The notes beneath the pieces were generated by a model. It searched no databases, was not told the DNA's origin, and saw only the letters and a list, made by a program, of their open reading frames with translations. Position numbers and translations under genes: made by a program. Positions 1-8,958 of a DNA stretch of 64,000 nucleotides are shown piece by piece. Numbering within the stretch: position 1 is the first letter of the stretch; each line of letters opens with the position of its first letter. This DNA comes from Aliishimia sp963721175 (lineage in GTDB: Bacteria > Pseudomonadota > Alphaproteobacteria > Rhodobacterales > Rhodobacteraceae), in NCBI GenBank assembly GCA_963721175.1, contig CAVRIG010000020.1, positions 1-64,000 of the forward strand, in the 5' to 3' direction.

Positions 1-247
1 GCCGACGTGCGTTCACATGACCGAAGCGGAAATCGCCATGATCGGGAACAGGAAGTCTTAGTTGCTCAGCAAGATACCGCAGGCTGTCCGCCGCGACATC
101 GCCCTCGCGGGACGGAAATCGCGCATGCTCGTGAAAAAATCGCAGCTGGAACGCCACCCAGACACGACTTGACCTATTGAAGCCCTCGATCAACGCAACG
201 TCGTCGAAGGCGAGACTCCATATCTCGATGAACGACCGCTTCGACAT
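1..247 (-). CDS. Tn3-family transposase, N-terminal part, cut by the left window edge
   Basis: The reverse strand reads from an ATG at 247 (preceded by GGGGAG) without a stop to the window edge, giving 82 residues. The pattern, with DDVALIEGF, an AFQLRFF stretch, RFP and SLRYLAEQL, is that of the DUF4158 DNA-binding domain at the start of Tn3-family transposases. That family performs replicative transposition between 38-bp inverted repeats. The catalytic DDE part would lie left of the window, so I cannot say whether the gene is complete. A 69-bp repeat found elsewhere in the window lies about 120 bases upstream of its start. Confidence 0.7.
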   Translation of the reverse strand, partial: MSKRSFIEIWSLAFDDVALIEGFNRSSRVWVAFQLRFFHEHARFPSREGDVAADSLRYLAEQLRLPVPDHGDFRFGHVNARR

Positions 248-363
248 GGTCTCCCCGCTTGGCACAAGGGCAAGACTTCAAGCATCAAGTCGTGGGGTCA
301 ACAGATAACCCGTTCGACACATGTTCTGCGAGACGTCCAAATATGCACGTTCGGCCTGTTGGG

Positions 364-434
364 CCTAGCAACCAGTATCGGTCACGATGGTTCAATTGTG
401 AACCGGCAGGAAGGGCATCCAATCCATCACCTTA
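364..434. repeat. 69-bp inverted repeat, left copy
   Basis: This stretch matches the reverse complement of 2674-2742 with two mismatches over about 69 bases and then diverges sharply on both sides. It contains a perfect short palindrome, GGTTCA-ATTG-TGAACC. A shorter third copy lies at 36677-36715. Its nature is unknown: it could be an end of a mobile element or a shared regulatory region. Confidence 0.8.
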
Positions 435-496
435 AAGGACAAAAGCACTGACTTAAATTCTGTCACGATCGCCCCACCTCGTGCAGCTGACCGGTT

Positions 497-1795
497 TCAG
501 AGATCCTCCAACATCTCTTTTGCGCGGGCAACGGTGATGTCGTCCAGATCAACGATGGCCCTAGCCACTCTGTCAATGTCGCTGCCTGATGCGCCCGCGC
601 TGATCGCGATGTTTCGCGCGTGCAGCGCCATGTGTCCCCGCTGGATACCTTCTGTCGCGAGCGCGCGCAGAGCCGCCATGTTCTGCGCGAGCCCAACCGC
701 GGCTGTGACCTCCGCCAGTTCCGTGGCGCTTTACTTGCAGCAGAGCAAGTGCAGCGCGCGCGGCCGGGTGGGTCTTGGTCGCGCCGCCTACCAGCCCGAG
801 CGCCAGGGGCAGTTCGATTGTGCCAACCAGATGTCCATTCGCGCCGATCTCCCAGCGGGTCAGCGACGTGTAACGCCCGTCGCGCGCCGCATAAGCATGT
901 GCGCCCGCCTCGATCGCGCGCCAATCGTTGCCGGTGGCCACCACGACCGGGTCGATACCGTTCATGATGCCCTTGTTGTGGGTGGCCGCCCGGTAGGGAT
1001 CGACAAGCGCCAAGGCGCAGGCCTCGATCATGCCGCGCGCCACCTCCGCTCCGTCGAGTTCCGCGGTATCGAGCGTCGTCGGGTCCAATTCCACGCGCGC
1101 CCGGGCGAGCCGCAGATCGGCGAGGTTCGACAGTATCCGCAGGCGTACCCGGCCCCCGGAGACGCGTTCGACTTCGGCGCAAGCCGCTCGGCCATCGTGT
1201 TGACGGTATTTGCCCCCATCGCGTCGCGCACATCGACGATCAGATGCATCACGATCATCGTCCCGACGGGTGTGTCGCGAAAAATATGGACCTCGACATC
1301 CCGGCAGCCCCCTCCGAGATCGACAAGCAGCGGGTCTACTGCATTGGCCATCTCGATCAACGCAGTCCGATCTGCCAGGAGGCGCTGACGCGCGCCGTCG
1401 GGATCGGACAGACCCAGCACCTGTATCTGCGCCCGCATAAGAGGTTCGGTGCTGTCGGTGAAGAAGCCGCCGTTTTCGCGCGCGATCCGCGCCATGTAAG
1501 AGGCCGCCGCCACCACCGAAGGCTCCTCTACCGCCATCGGCACAAGGTAGTCGCGCCCGTTGACGGTGAAATTCGTCGCGACGCCGAGTGGCAGTTCGAA
1601 CTTGCCTATGACGTTTTCGATCATCCCGTTGGCGATTGGCAGCGGCAGCGCGTCGCTCCCGGCAAGTGCTTCGCACGCCGCAGGATCCAAATCTGCCGCC
1701 TTGCCGACGAGCTCTCTCCGCGCGTCAGGTTCAAGATCGCGCATGTTCTCGATCCGCGAGCTCAGTCCCTTTACCGCGCCTGTCTTTCCGGTCAT
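497..1795 (-). pseudogene. mvaA: Degradative (class II) HMG-CoA reductase, two frameshifts
   Basis: Three reading frames together give about 430 residues, the usual size of class II hydroxymethylglutaryl-CoA reductase, which interconverts HMG-CoA and mevalonate. Visible landmarks are ENVIGKFELPLG (active-site Glu), DAMGANTVN, THNKGIMNGID (catalytic Lys), GGATKTHP and, near the C-terminus, MALHARNIA with the catalytic His. The frame changes near 1170 and again near 730. All family motifs survive, so either the decay is recent or the two indels are sequence errors. It lies between the 69-bp inverted repeats together with a phasin gene. Mevalonate breakdown feeding acetoacetate would fit a storage-polymer context, but that link is inference. 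Confidence 0.85.
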
Positions 1796-2003
1796 CGGCC
1801 ACTAGCCCCTTCAGTCCCGATGTTTCCTTACGGCGCCCGTCCGGCACATTATAGTGGCGATGTTCAGCGCATCAAACGGAACATAAGCTTGGTTTCAAGC
1901 TCTGAACCCGGATCTACCGCGCGACGACCATCTCCCGTCGCAAGGTGTTTTCCCTACTGACCCAAACATTTTTCTGCTGCAGTGCGGCGTGAAATGGTTG
2001 AAT

Positions 2004-2018
2004 TGCTGCGATGCAGCA
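2004..2018. promoter_or_regulatory. Putative PhaR operator upstream of phasin 1
   Basis: The sequence TGCTGCGATGCAGCA is a CTGC-N3-GCAG palindrome, 76 bases before the phasin start codon. PhaR repressors of Paracoccus and Rhodobacter are known to bind CTGC-N3/4-GCAG in front of phaP. The second phasin gene (53553-53981) has the same kind of site. An imperfect relative, CTGCAGTGCGGC, lies just upstream near 1978-1989. Confidence 0.75.
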
Positions 2019-2028
2019 TTACCTTGGA

Positions 2029-2070
2029 GTTAATCAAAACGGCACACTAGTTAATCAAAACGGCACACTA
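2029..2070. repeat. Two perfect tandem 21-bp repeats in the phasin leader
   Basis: The 21 bases at 2029-2049 are repeated exactly at 2050-2070, between the PhaR-type site and the ribosome binding site. The other phasin leader lacks them. The AACGGCACACTA-rich unit resembles the repeated ends of IS21-type elements, so it may be an insertion scar. This resemblance is only by eye. Confidence 0.75.
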
Positions 2071-2094
2071 AACGCTTCTCAAAGGAGACCCGAC

Positions 2095-2523
2095 ATGGCC
2101 AAGCAGAGCACAAAATCCGCAGCTAACGACATTCAAAGTCTCTTCGATCCGCAAGGCTACCAGGACGTCTTCAAGACCTGGGCCAGCATGAACGAGCGCA
2201 TGATGTCGCTCGCCATTGAGGCTGGAAGCCGCGGGACCGACATTGCGAGCGAGACCGCGAAGGAAACATTCTCGAATGTCCGCGACCTGACGCAGGCGCG
2301 CGAAGAGCCGGCCGCCTACGGCCAAGCTTACACTGATTTCCTACAGAAGCAGACCGAGCTCTTCACGCGGACCGTCCAAGCCTATGCAACCGAGACGCAG
2401 AAGGTCGGTGGTGAAACCGCCGAGCTGGCCTCCAAAGCCGGCGAAGAAGTGACCGGCAAGATCGCAGCGAACACCGAAGGCGCGGTCAAGACAGCGCGTT
2501 CGGCGGCCAACAAGGCCGCCTGA
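2095..2523 (+). CDS. Phasin family protein, copy 1
   Basis: This 142-residue protein begins MAKQSTKSAANDIQ and is almost entirely helical and low in hydrophobic residues, with a long amphipathic coiled-coil-like stretch (FKTWASMNERMMSLAIEAG) and an Ala/Lys-rich tail. That is the form of the Phasin_2 family, which coats polyhydroxyalkanoate granules. The start at 2095 is chosen because of AAGGAGACC just before it and because the paralogue starts at the same residue; a longer in-frame ORF from 2011 only reads through the tandem repeats. It is closely similar to the inverted copy at 53553-53981. The PhaR-type site upstream suggests induction when polymer accumulates. Confidence 0.9.
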   Translation: MAKQSTKSAANDIQSLFDPQGYQDVFKTWASMNERMMSLAIEAGSRGTDIASETAKETFSNVRDLTQAREEPAAYGQAYTDFLQKQTELFTRTVQAYATETQKVGGETAELASKAGEEVTGKIAANTEGAVKTARSAANKAA

Positions 2524-2554
2524 GGCGTCAAGCCGAAAACATATTCAGATCATC

Positions 2555-2587
2555 AACGGCGGGTCCCGCGAAGGGCCCGCCGTTTTT
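2555..2587 (+). terminator. Rho-independent terminator of phasin 1
   Basis: A GC-rich hairpin (AACGGCGGG on one arm, CCCGCCGTT on the other) is followed by a run of five T. It lies 32 bases after the phasin stop codon. Confidence 0.85.
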
Positions 2588-2673
2588 CTGTCAGACGGGT
2601 AGTCCAGCGACTTACGGCGTGGCCGGGGTCCCTCCACGAAAGACCCGAAGCAAAGGTCAGCCTTTAGGGCCTG

Positions 2674-2742
2674 TAAGGTGATGGATTGGATGCCCCTCCT
2701 GCCGGTTCACAATTGAACCATCGTGACCGAAACTGGTTGCTA
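2674..2742. repeat. 69-bp inverted repeat, right copy
   Basis: This is the reverse complement of 366-434 with two mismatches. The IS427-group element that follows was inserted at the TA at its outer end (2741-2742), so the repeat predates that insertion. Confidence 0.8.
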
Positions 2743-3586
2743 GGGTCTGGACTTATAACCAATAGATCACGGTTGCAGCGAGCGCGATCGCCGACAGGAA
2801 GACCTTGGGGCATCTGTCGTATCGGGTAGCCACACGCCGCCAGTCCTTGAGCCTGCCAAACATGATCTCGATGCGGTTGCGGCGTTTGTACCGGCGCTTG
2901 TCGTATTTGACGGTTATCTTGCGCTGCTTGCGACCGGGGATGCAGGCTCGTATCCCTTTGTCTTTCAATGCTTCTCTGAACCAATCTGCATCGTAGCCGC
3001 GATCCCCGAGAAGCCAGCCGACCTTTGGCAGACTGCTGAGCATGGCCCGCGCGCCGATGTAATCGCTGACTTGTCCGGCGGTGACGAACAAGTCGAGTGG
3101 GCGGCCCTGGCTGTCGCAGATGGCGTGCAGCTTTGTGTTCATGCCGCCTTTGGTCCGACCGATCAGGCGTCCCCGTTGGTCATTGCGCCCCCCTTTTTCA
3201 CGCCCATGCTGGTCGCTGTCCGGTGGGCCTTCAGATATGTCGCGTCAATCATCACGGTCTTCTCCTCGCCGTGCCCTGCGGCCAGACCGATCATGATCTG
3301 CGCGAAGATACCCTTGTCACTCCACCGCTTCCAACGGTTGTAGAGCGTTTTGTGCGGACCGTATTCCGCAGGCGCGTCACGCCAACGCAACCCATTGCGA
3401 TAGATGAAGATAATCCCGCTCAGAACACGCCGATCATCAACGCGTGGCTTGCCGTGGGACTTCGGAAAACAGGGCTCAAGACGCGCCATCTGCGCATCCG
3501 ACAGCCAGAAGAGATCAGACATGTTCACCGCTCAATTTTCGATCGGTGAATCACGCAAACAAACGAAAATCAATGGGTCCTGACCC
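2743..3586 (-). mobile_element. IS5-family element, IS427 group, copy A
   Basis: The element is 844 bp with ends GGGTCTGGAC and GTCCTGACCC, flanked by TA on both sides as expected for a TA target duplication. It is nearly identical to 30739-31582 and clearly related to 16861-17692. It holds a two-frame DDE transposase on the minus strand. Confidence 0.9.
2753..3528 (-). CDS. IS427-group transposase, orfA-orfB joined by -1 frameshift (copy A)
   Basis: OrfA (3163-3528, 121 aa) starts MNMSDLFWLSDAQMARLEP and ends just after MGVKKGG. OrfB (main part 2753-3142, ending FLSAIALAATVIYWL) follows in the -1 frame. The switch falls at A5G6 near 3190, a slippery run typical of programmed frameshifting in this IS group. 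OrfA carries the helix-turn-helix and first Asp region (MIDATYLKAHRTA). OrfB has LLGDRGYDADWFR with the second Asp and RNRIEIMFGRLKDWRR with the catalytic Glu. All DDE landmarks are present, so this copy may be active. Confidence 0.88.
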
Positions 3587-3650
3587 TAAGACGGTTTTAT
3601 TGGTTTGGGTTTTCCGATGCTCTGGTTTTTCGAAAACGAAGCATTTTGGT

Positions 3651-4142
3651 TCATCCGATCAGCAGCAAACACGAAACTAGGGTGCCCCAGATCGCCAGCA
3701 TCATATGCGTCGCTTGTGACCCAAAATGGCAATACCAATAGCAAAAGTATTCTCCGCCGATCAAAAAACCGGTCCAGTTGATGGTAAAGGCCAGTGCCCC
3801 AAGCAATGCGAGCAGGCGCGCGGTTTCAGACGGAACAAGACCAAAGAGGGAAAGGGCCATAAGCAGTCCCCCGGCGGTCAGCAAAAGGGCGGTCACGGTT
3901 TCAGACGACACCATCAGATAAAAGACCGCACGCACTGCCTTCGGATTGGTGATCTTGCGGTGCTGGACAACCGCGAAATCATCGGGGTAAGTCAGTTCCA
4001 TCAGTTCAAAATTCATGACCATGGCGACCGCGGCTTCATTCAGACGCGGAAACATCCAATTGTTGAAAACACCCGAAACCATCCATCCGCCAAGGCAAAA
4101 GGTCAGCACTGTTTGCGCAATGGGCAGAGCAATATCGTTCAT
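3651..4142 (-). CDS. DUF2165-family small integral membrane protein
   Basis: This 163-residue protein has four likely membrane segments (about residues 7-28, 75-95, 100-123 and 140-162), with the pattern of the DUF2165 family of predicted small integral membrane proteins of unknown function. It starts two bases after the creatininase-like gene ends and is the last gene of the minus-strand operon 8958-3651. Its place there suggests a membrane role in the same pathway, perhaps transport support, but the sequence does not show a function. IS copy A lies 65 bases beyond its stop codon. Confidence 0.75.
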   Translation of the reverse strand: MNDIALPIAQTVLTFCLGGWMVSGVFNNWMFPRLNEAAVAMVMNFELMELTYPDDFAVVQHRKITNPKAVRAVFYLMVSSETVTALLLTAGGLLMALSLFGLVPSETARLLALLGALAFTINWTGFLIGGEYFCYWYCHFGSQATHMMLAIWGTLVSCLLLIG

Positions 4143-4144
4143 TT

Positions 4145-4933
4145 TTAGCCTTCTTGCAGGGAAAGCTTTTGTAGATCGGCGACCAATGCGCAGAACCCCT
4201 TGGCCACAGCCTTGATATCAAGATATCCGGCTGCGGCGTTGGCGCTGGATGCATCGCCCACAGCTCCCTTGCGGTTCAAATCCTGTGCAAGCCATGCCAG
4301 GTTCGCCGAAGCGCCATGGTAGCCAAGCTTTGCGGAGCTTTGATCAAGCTCCGTTTGTGCGCTCTGAAAGTCCTCAGCCTTTTCCATAGCAACAAGGTCT
4401 GGACGCAGAGCCAGCATCACAGAAGTCTCCGACAGACCAGCGTGAATGTCGATGATGGGGCCTTCATAGGAATAGATCTCCTGCCACCGGCCAAGCCGTC
4501 CCCAACTTGTCGTTACAACGCGCAGACCGATCCTCTGGCGCAATTCGCGCGCTGCAATCTCCATGGGTGCTACGTTGCCCCCGTGACTTGTCACCATGAT
4601 CAGGGTTTGCGGTCCGGCGCGCGCAACGCTTTCACCGATATCGATCCAGACACGGGTTACCGTATCCCAGACGACAGTCAGCGTGCCAGGAAAGTCGATG
4701 TGCTCATTGGATTTGCAGACCTCCTGCACCGGCAGGAAAGTTACGGGCGCGTCGCCGGGCAGCGCCGCCACACAGGCCGCGATCATCCCTTCGGCAATCA
4801 TGCTGTCGACGCCAACGGGTAGGTGTGGACCGTGCTGTTCCGTGGCCGCAAGTGGCAGAACGACGATCCAATCCGCAGCACCATCGCCAAAGCGTCCGGA
4901 CGGCATGTCGCGCCAGTATCGCTCGGGGATCAT
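4145..4933 (-). CDS. Creatininase-family metal-dependent amidohydrolase
   Basis: The start MIPERYWRDM at 4933 is chosen because it overlaps the upstream RidA-like stop codon as ATGA; the protein has 262 residues, normal for the family. Metal-ligand motifs are visible: TEQHGPHLPVGVDS (Glu, His, Asp), VTSHGGN and DIHAGLSETS. Creatininase-family enzymes open cyclic amides such as creatinine or act on related amides with two divalent metal ions. A ring-opening or amide-cleaving step fits the neighbouring deaminase-like amidohydrolase and RidA-like protein. The actual substrate cannot be told; creatinine itself is only one option. Confidence 0.85.
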   Translation of the reverse strand: MIPERYWRDMPSGRFGDGAADWIVVLPLAATEQHGPHLPVGVDSMIAEGMIAACVAALPGDAPVTFLPVQEVCKSNEHIDFPGTLTVVWDTVTRVWIDIGESVARAGPQTLIMVTSHGGNVAPMEIAARELRQRIGLRVVTTSWGRLGRWQEIYSYEGPIIDIHAGLSETSVMLALRPDLVAMEKAEDFQSAQTELDQSSAKLGYHGASANLAWLAQDLNRKGAVGDASSANAAAGYLDIKAVAKGFCALVADLQKLSLQEG

Positions 4934-5325
4934 GCCTCGGCCTCCTGTGCGGCAAGTGCCTCGATCTCGACGACGAATTCCGGTTTGGTAAAACCGGAAA
5001 CGATCATCAGGGTCGAGGCGGGCGGCGATGTCAGGCCCACGAGCCACGCATCGCGCGCGGCCATGTATCCTTCCATGTAGCTGCGATCGGTGACATATGA
5101 GTTGAGCCGCAGGATATGTCGCCGGTCCATGCCCGCCTCGGCAAGGATATGGTCGATGTTGTGAAAGCAGATCTGCGCCTGAGCATTCACCCCGACGGGC
5201 ACCGTGCCGTCTGGTGCAATGCCGAGTTGCCCGCTGATCGTCACAAGCCGTGTTGGATGTGCCATGACGCCGTGGCTATAGGCTGCAAAGGGCGCCGCGA
5301 TTGCTGCGGGAGTGAGCGCTTTCAT
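4930..5325 (-). CDS. RidA/YjgF-family protein lacking the usual catalytic Arg
   Basis: This 131-residue protein shows the RidA fold pattern: LVTISGQLGIAPDGT, QAQICFHNIDHILAEAGM, ILRLNSYVTD and a C-terminal VVEIEALAA. RidA proteins form trimers that hydrolyse reactive enamines and imines. The arginine that binds the substrate carboxylate in Escherichia coli RidA sits in a PARS motif; here the matching stretch reads PASTLM, so the Arg appears replaced. That places it with the wider Rid family, which may have other substrates. It overlaps both neighbours by four bases and is surely co-translated with them. Confidence 0.85.
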   Translation of the reverse strand: MKALTPAAIAAPFAAYSHGVMAHPTRLVTISGQLGIAPDGTVPVGVNAQAQICFHNIDHILAEAGMDRRHILRLNSYVTDRSYMEGYMAARDAWLVGLTSPPASTLMIVSGFTKPEFVVEIEALAAQEAEA

Positions 5326-6728
5326 GTCAAAACCTCTTGGAGGCCTGGGTAAGCGTAGCCGCCCAACGGGTCATAGATGTAGTCGGGATGCTCCCAGCCG
5401 ATCAGCTTACCAGGGTTCAGTAATCCCTTGGGATCGAATGCTTTTTTCATATCGATCAGCTCCGGATTGGCATCGCTACGGTTGCCTTCTTCCCAAGTAT
5501 AGGCATGTGGGTTCCAGATTTCGCATCCCATCGCCTCCAGCTCTGCGATCAAGGTTTTGAGTCGCGCCTCGGTCGAGAATCGCACCATTGGCAAGCTACC
5601 CATCCGCACCGTGCCGGCGCTGCGGGTGAACTCGACGTGGTTGATCACCTCACCTTCAAACTGCGCGGCAATTTTCATACAGGCACCAATATCATTTTCG
5701 GGAAAGCCCATCTGCAGGTAGGTCATTTCAGGATCGGTCTTGAGCGCACGCAGTGTCGTATGGTTCCACATCAGGTGGTGCAAATGTGGCAGGCCCTTAC
5801 TTTCTTCGTCCGTCGCCGTGTCCGCCCTGAAGGCGATGCGCCCACCCGCGCGCTGCACCATATCCGCAAGGGCCGCGATTGAATTGGGCGCGACCTTGAT
5901 ACACAAAAGGTTGTCGCCTTCCTCCAGAAACTTGCGGTGGCGGGTAAAATAGTCGAAAGGGGCGGGCGCCTGCACTGCGCCCAACTGCTTGAGCCAGAAC
6001 CCGTCGGTGCGTCCGATGCTATACCCCGCCTCAAGACAGGTCTTCCAATCCTTGAACGCCACCAGCACGGCGATCCAATCGGGCGCGGGCGCAAGGGGCA
6101 GTTCCACTTCGGTGATGATGCCCGTCAGACCATAGGCATGATGCGCGTGCATGATGTCAGGGCCAGTAAGATCAATCAGACGCGGCGTTGCCTCCATCGT
6201 GGCCATGCGAATGCGCGAGATGTTGCCCGGCACCGCAAGCCCGCCCCATGTGATCGAGCCGACACCCCCGGAGCCGCCAGAGATGAACCCGCCGATGGTG
6301 GCCGTTTCGCGGGTGGACGGATGCATACGCAACTCCTGACCGACGGCGGTTTTGCAGGCGTCATCAAGGTCGCCAATTAAAACGCCCGGCTCGGTTAACA
6401 CAACGCCGTTGCGTATGTTTTTGATCTGATTGAAGCTGGCGAGGTCGAGAACAATTCCGCCGGCCAGCGGCATACTTTGTCCGTAATTGCCCGTGCCCGC
6501 GCCGCGCGCAGTAACATAGATGTCGAGGTCATAACATGCGGCCAGCACCGTGAGCACTTCGGCTTCAGTGCGGGGCGATACCACCGCATCGGCGACGACA
6601 TGATCCAGCCGGTCTTTGAGAACAGGCGAATACCAAAAGAAATCACGGCTTTTTGCCCTAACGGCTTTTACTGCGGTCTGCATTGGAATGTCGCCAATGC
6701 GCAACGTCAATTCGGCGATTTCGTTCAT
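5322..6728 (-). CDS. FAD-linked oxidase (GlcD / vanillyl-alcohol oxidase superfamily)
   Basis: This 468-residue protein has a PCMH-type FAD domain at about residues 45-225. Visible parts include VVSPRTEAEVLTVLAACYDL, ARGAGTGNYGQSMP and TIGGFISGGSGGVGS. A C-terminal substrate domain ends in DPKGLLNPGKLIGW, typical of the FAD_binding_4 and FAD-oxidase_C families. Such enzymes oxidise hydroxy acids, alcohols or cyclic substrates. It overlaps the amidohydrolase stop and the RidA-like start by four bases each. In this operon it may oxidise a ring or side chain before hydrolysis; the order of steps is inference. Confidence 0.88.
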   Translation of the reverse strand: MNEIAELTLRIGDIPMQTAVKAVRAKSRDFFWYSPVLKDRLDHVVADAVVSPRTEAEVLTVLAACYDLDIYVTARGAGTGNYGQSMPLAGGIVLDLASFNQIKNIRNGVVLTEPGVLIGDLDDACKTAVGQELRMHPSTRETATIGGFISGGSGGVGSITWGGLAVPGNISRIRMATMEATPRLIDLTGPDIMHAHHAYGLTGIITEVELPLAPAPDWIAVLVAFKDWKTCLEAGYSIGRTDGFWLKQLGAVQAPAPFDYFTRHRKFLEEGDNLLCIKVAPNSIAALADMVQRAGGRIAFRADTATDEESKGLPHLHHLMWNHTTLRALKTDPEMTYLQMGFPENDIGACMKIAAQFEGEVINHVEFTRSAGTVRMGSLPMVRFSTEARLKTLIAELEAMGCEIWNPHAYTWEEGNRSDANPELIDMKKAFDPKGLLNPGKLIGWEHPDYIYDPLGGYAYPGLQEVLT

Positions 6729-8053
6729 GGGTTCATTCCTTCCAGCCTATCAAGCTCCGCATATTCGGGCGGCGTGGTGTCAATGCTTTGACCGGCCCGC
6801 AAAACCATACGGTCGTGCAGGGGGCGGGCGGCAAATTCGCTCCAGTGCCGGGCGGAAAAGAGGATCATGTCGGCGGAGGCTCCGACGGCCAATCTGCCCA
6901 TTTCGGGCGCGCCGATCAAAGCTGCGGCGTCCCCCAAAACGGCTGCGGGCCAGTTATCGACAGGATGATTCAGCTGCATCATGCGCATCGCATCTCGGAA
7001 AAGCTCAGGCACATCGAGATCGCCGTAGGCGTAGAATGCATCGCGGGTGTTGTCAGAAGCGATCGCCACAGGAATGCCACGCGCGCGGATTTCCCTCAGC
7101 GGTGCAATGCCGCGTTGCCGCGGGGACCCATGCTGCTGACGATCCTGCAGATACATGTTGCATAAGGGAAGGGCGACAATTCCGATGCTCGTTTCTGACA
7201 CCCGGTCCAACGTTTTCGAGACGCTGCTTTCATCCTGCACCGATAGCGCGCAACAATGTCCGACAAGCACGGGCCGCTCGAACCTGTGCCGGTGCAGCGT
7301 GCACGCCACAGCGTCAAGGCAATCGGACTCCGGATCAAGGTTTTCGTCGGCATGAAAATCAAGGCTCAGATCGTGGTCAATGGCACATCTGACGACCCGG
7401 TCCAGATCGTCATGCAAACCCGGACCTTTCTGAAGAAAGAAGCTGAGATTCCGGGACGTGGTGGTTTTCGCGGCGGCGACAAGCCGCATTAACCAATCGC
7501 GATCCATCATGATGCCGGTAAACGGGCAAAGCTGCACATTGATGCGCCCGGCCCAATCCTGCGCGACTTCGCGCATGACTTCGAACCGCTGGTCGAATGT
7601 TTCGGGTGACGCATCAACATGAGTCCGCAAGAGCGCGGTGCCATGCGCATAGGCGCTGGCAAGACTGAAATCGCAGCGTGACCGCAGGTCTTCGGCGGAT
7701 TGCCATGTGGCAAATTCAGCAGCCGCTGCCTCGATCGCGCCGACGAAGCTGCCGTCGGGGTTCGGGCTGCGGGGCCATACCTGTCCCTTGTCGATATGGG
7801 TATGGCAATCCACCGCCGCAGGCCAGACCATACGCTGTTTCAAGTCGATCCCATCCAGCCCGGATGCCCCGGCGGGCTGGATGTTTGCGATCTTGCCATT
7901 CTCGACAACAAGATCGATCGGAACCAAACCGTCGCTTGCTTCCTGGCTTGCGGGCAATGACACCGCTGTTGCCGGCACCCGCAGGTTCAAAAGGACAATG
8001 CGCTTACTGTGCGCCGCACGAACAATTCGCTGAGTGAGGTCGGCCCATTTCAC
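6725..8053 (-). CDS. Cytosine-deaminase-like amidohydrolase
   Basis: The metal-ligand set of CodA-type amidohydrolases is present: DCHTHIDKGQ near the N-terminus, DFHADEN, VLVGHC and IASDNTRD near the C-terminus. I choose a GTG start at 8053, because it overlaps the TauD stop as GTGA and gives 442 residues, near the family norm; a longer form to 8257 would lie inside the dioxygenase gene. Members deaminate or hydrolyse cytosine, isoguanine, creatinine or other cyclic amidines. With the creatininase-like gene three places on, N-heterocycle or cyclic guanidine breakdown is a reasonable guess, not shown. Confidence 0.82.
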   Translation of the reverse strand: MKWADLTQRIVRAAHSKRIVLLNLRVPATAVSLPASQEASDGLVPIDLVVENGKIANIQPAGASGLDGIDLKQRMVWPAAVDCHTHIDKGQVWPRSPNPDGSFVGAIEAAAAEFATWQSAEDLRSRCDFSLASAYAHGTALLRTHVDASPETFDQRFEVMREVAQDWAGRINVQLCPFTGIMMDRDWLMRLVAAAKTTTSRNLSFFLQKGPGLHDDLDRVVRCAIDHDLSLDFHADENLDPESDCLDAVACTLHRHRFERPVLVGHCCALSVQDESSVSKTLDRVSETSIGIVALPLCNMYLQDRQQHGSPRQRGIAPLREIRARGIPVAIASDNTRDAFYAYGDLDVPELFRDAMRMMQLNHPVDNWPAAVLGDAAALIGAPEMGRLAVGASADMILFSARHWSEFAARPLHDRMVLRAGQSIDTTPPEYAELDRLEGMNP

Positions 8054-8958
8054 GCTTGTGCGGCCACCAAAGTTTTTGCGCGCGCCTTCATGTCTTCCAG
8101 CCCATCCTCTGCCGTCATTGACGCACAAATACTTGTCAAGCGGCGGGCCTGATCCACCGGCCATGGCGTCCCACGATGCAGAACCGCTCGCTGATCCCAG
8201 ATCAATACATCGCCCGGCGTCCACTTGTGAGAATAGACATAGGCGGGTTGCGTGCATTCGGCCAGAAGCGCCTCAACGAAGGTCATTGCGGCTTCGTCCT
8301 CCATTCCGACAACTCCGTTTACATGGCTGGCGACATAGATCGCTTCCAGTCCATTGACGGGGTTGGTCCAGACCGCGGGCCAGTGTTGCTCCGGCCATTT
8401 GTGAAACATCGGAAGCGCCGCCAGTTCTGCCGAAATTTTGGCACGCGATTGCGAAAAATGGTGGCGGAATACCATGCCGCGCAGCGCTTCCTTCTTGTCA
8501 GCGGGCATGTCCGCGAATGCTGCGCGGGTCGACGCCAGCTCTGTTGCGCCGCCCGTCTTGGTCACGACATGGGCGGTCAGCACGTTGGTAATTGCAGGCA
8601 CCGGCATGAAGGTACTGTCCGAATGCCACAGCAGGTTTGCCTTGAGGTTCAGCGTGTGCAGATCCATCTCTCCGGTCACGCCGCCGTCCTTGGTCATGTT
8701 AGATACTTCGGGGATCTCGAAGGCTTCGTCCTTTTGGCGCACATCCGCGAAACGATCCTCGATCGGGCCAAAAAGGCCCGTGATCCTCAGATGGGTTTCG
8801 GGCGTCATGGACTGACTGCGAAAGAGCAGGGCGGAATGCGTTTCAAACAGGTTGCGCAATTCGGCGAAATGTCTGGTTTCTGTCACATCGTTCAGGTCGA
8901 TGCCGTCAACATCGACGCCAAAAGTCGGTGTCAGGGGGCGGGTGGTAAGCTGTGTCAT
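8050..8958 (-). CDS. TauD/TfdA-family Fe(II)/2-oxoglutarate dioxygenase
   Basis: The start at 8958 (MTQLTTRPLTPTFGVDVDG) gives 302 residues, the family norm. The iron-binding facial triad is visible as WHSDSTF (His and Asp) and the distal His in AVLHRG; the Arg in DQARRLTS would bind 2-oxoglutarate. Members hydroxylate taurine, phenoxy acids, quaternary amines and similar small compounds, often releasing a sulfonate or amine. It is the first gene of the six-gene operon that ends with DUF2165, so it may make the first attack on the imported substrate. Its promoter must lie in 8959-9190. Confidence 0.9.
   Translation of the reverse strand: MTQLTTRPLTPTFGVDVDGIDLNDVTETRHFAELRNLFETHSALLFRSQSMTPETHLRITGLFGPIEDRFADVRQKDEAFEIPEVSNMTKDGGVTGEMDLHTLNLKANLLWHSDSTFMPVPAITNVLTAHVVTKTGGATELASTRAAFADMPADKKEALRGMVFRHHFSQSRAKISAELAALPMFHKWPEQHWPAVWTNPVNGLEAIYVASHVNGVVGMEDEAAMTFVEALLAECTQPAYVYSHKWTPGDVLIWDQRAVLHRGTPWPVDQARRLTSICASMTAEDGLEDMKARAKTLVAAQA

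Noticed and set aside
2011..2094. N-terminal extension of phasin 1 by 28 residues
   Set aside because: It translates the PhaR-type site and the tandem repeats, and the paralogue starts at the Met at 2095.
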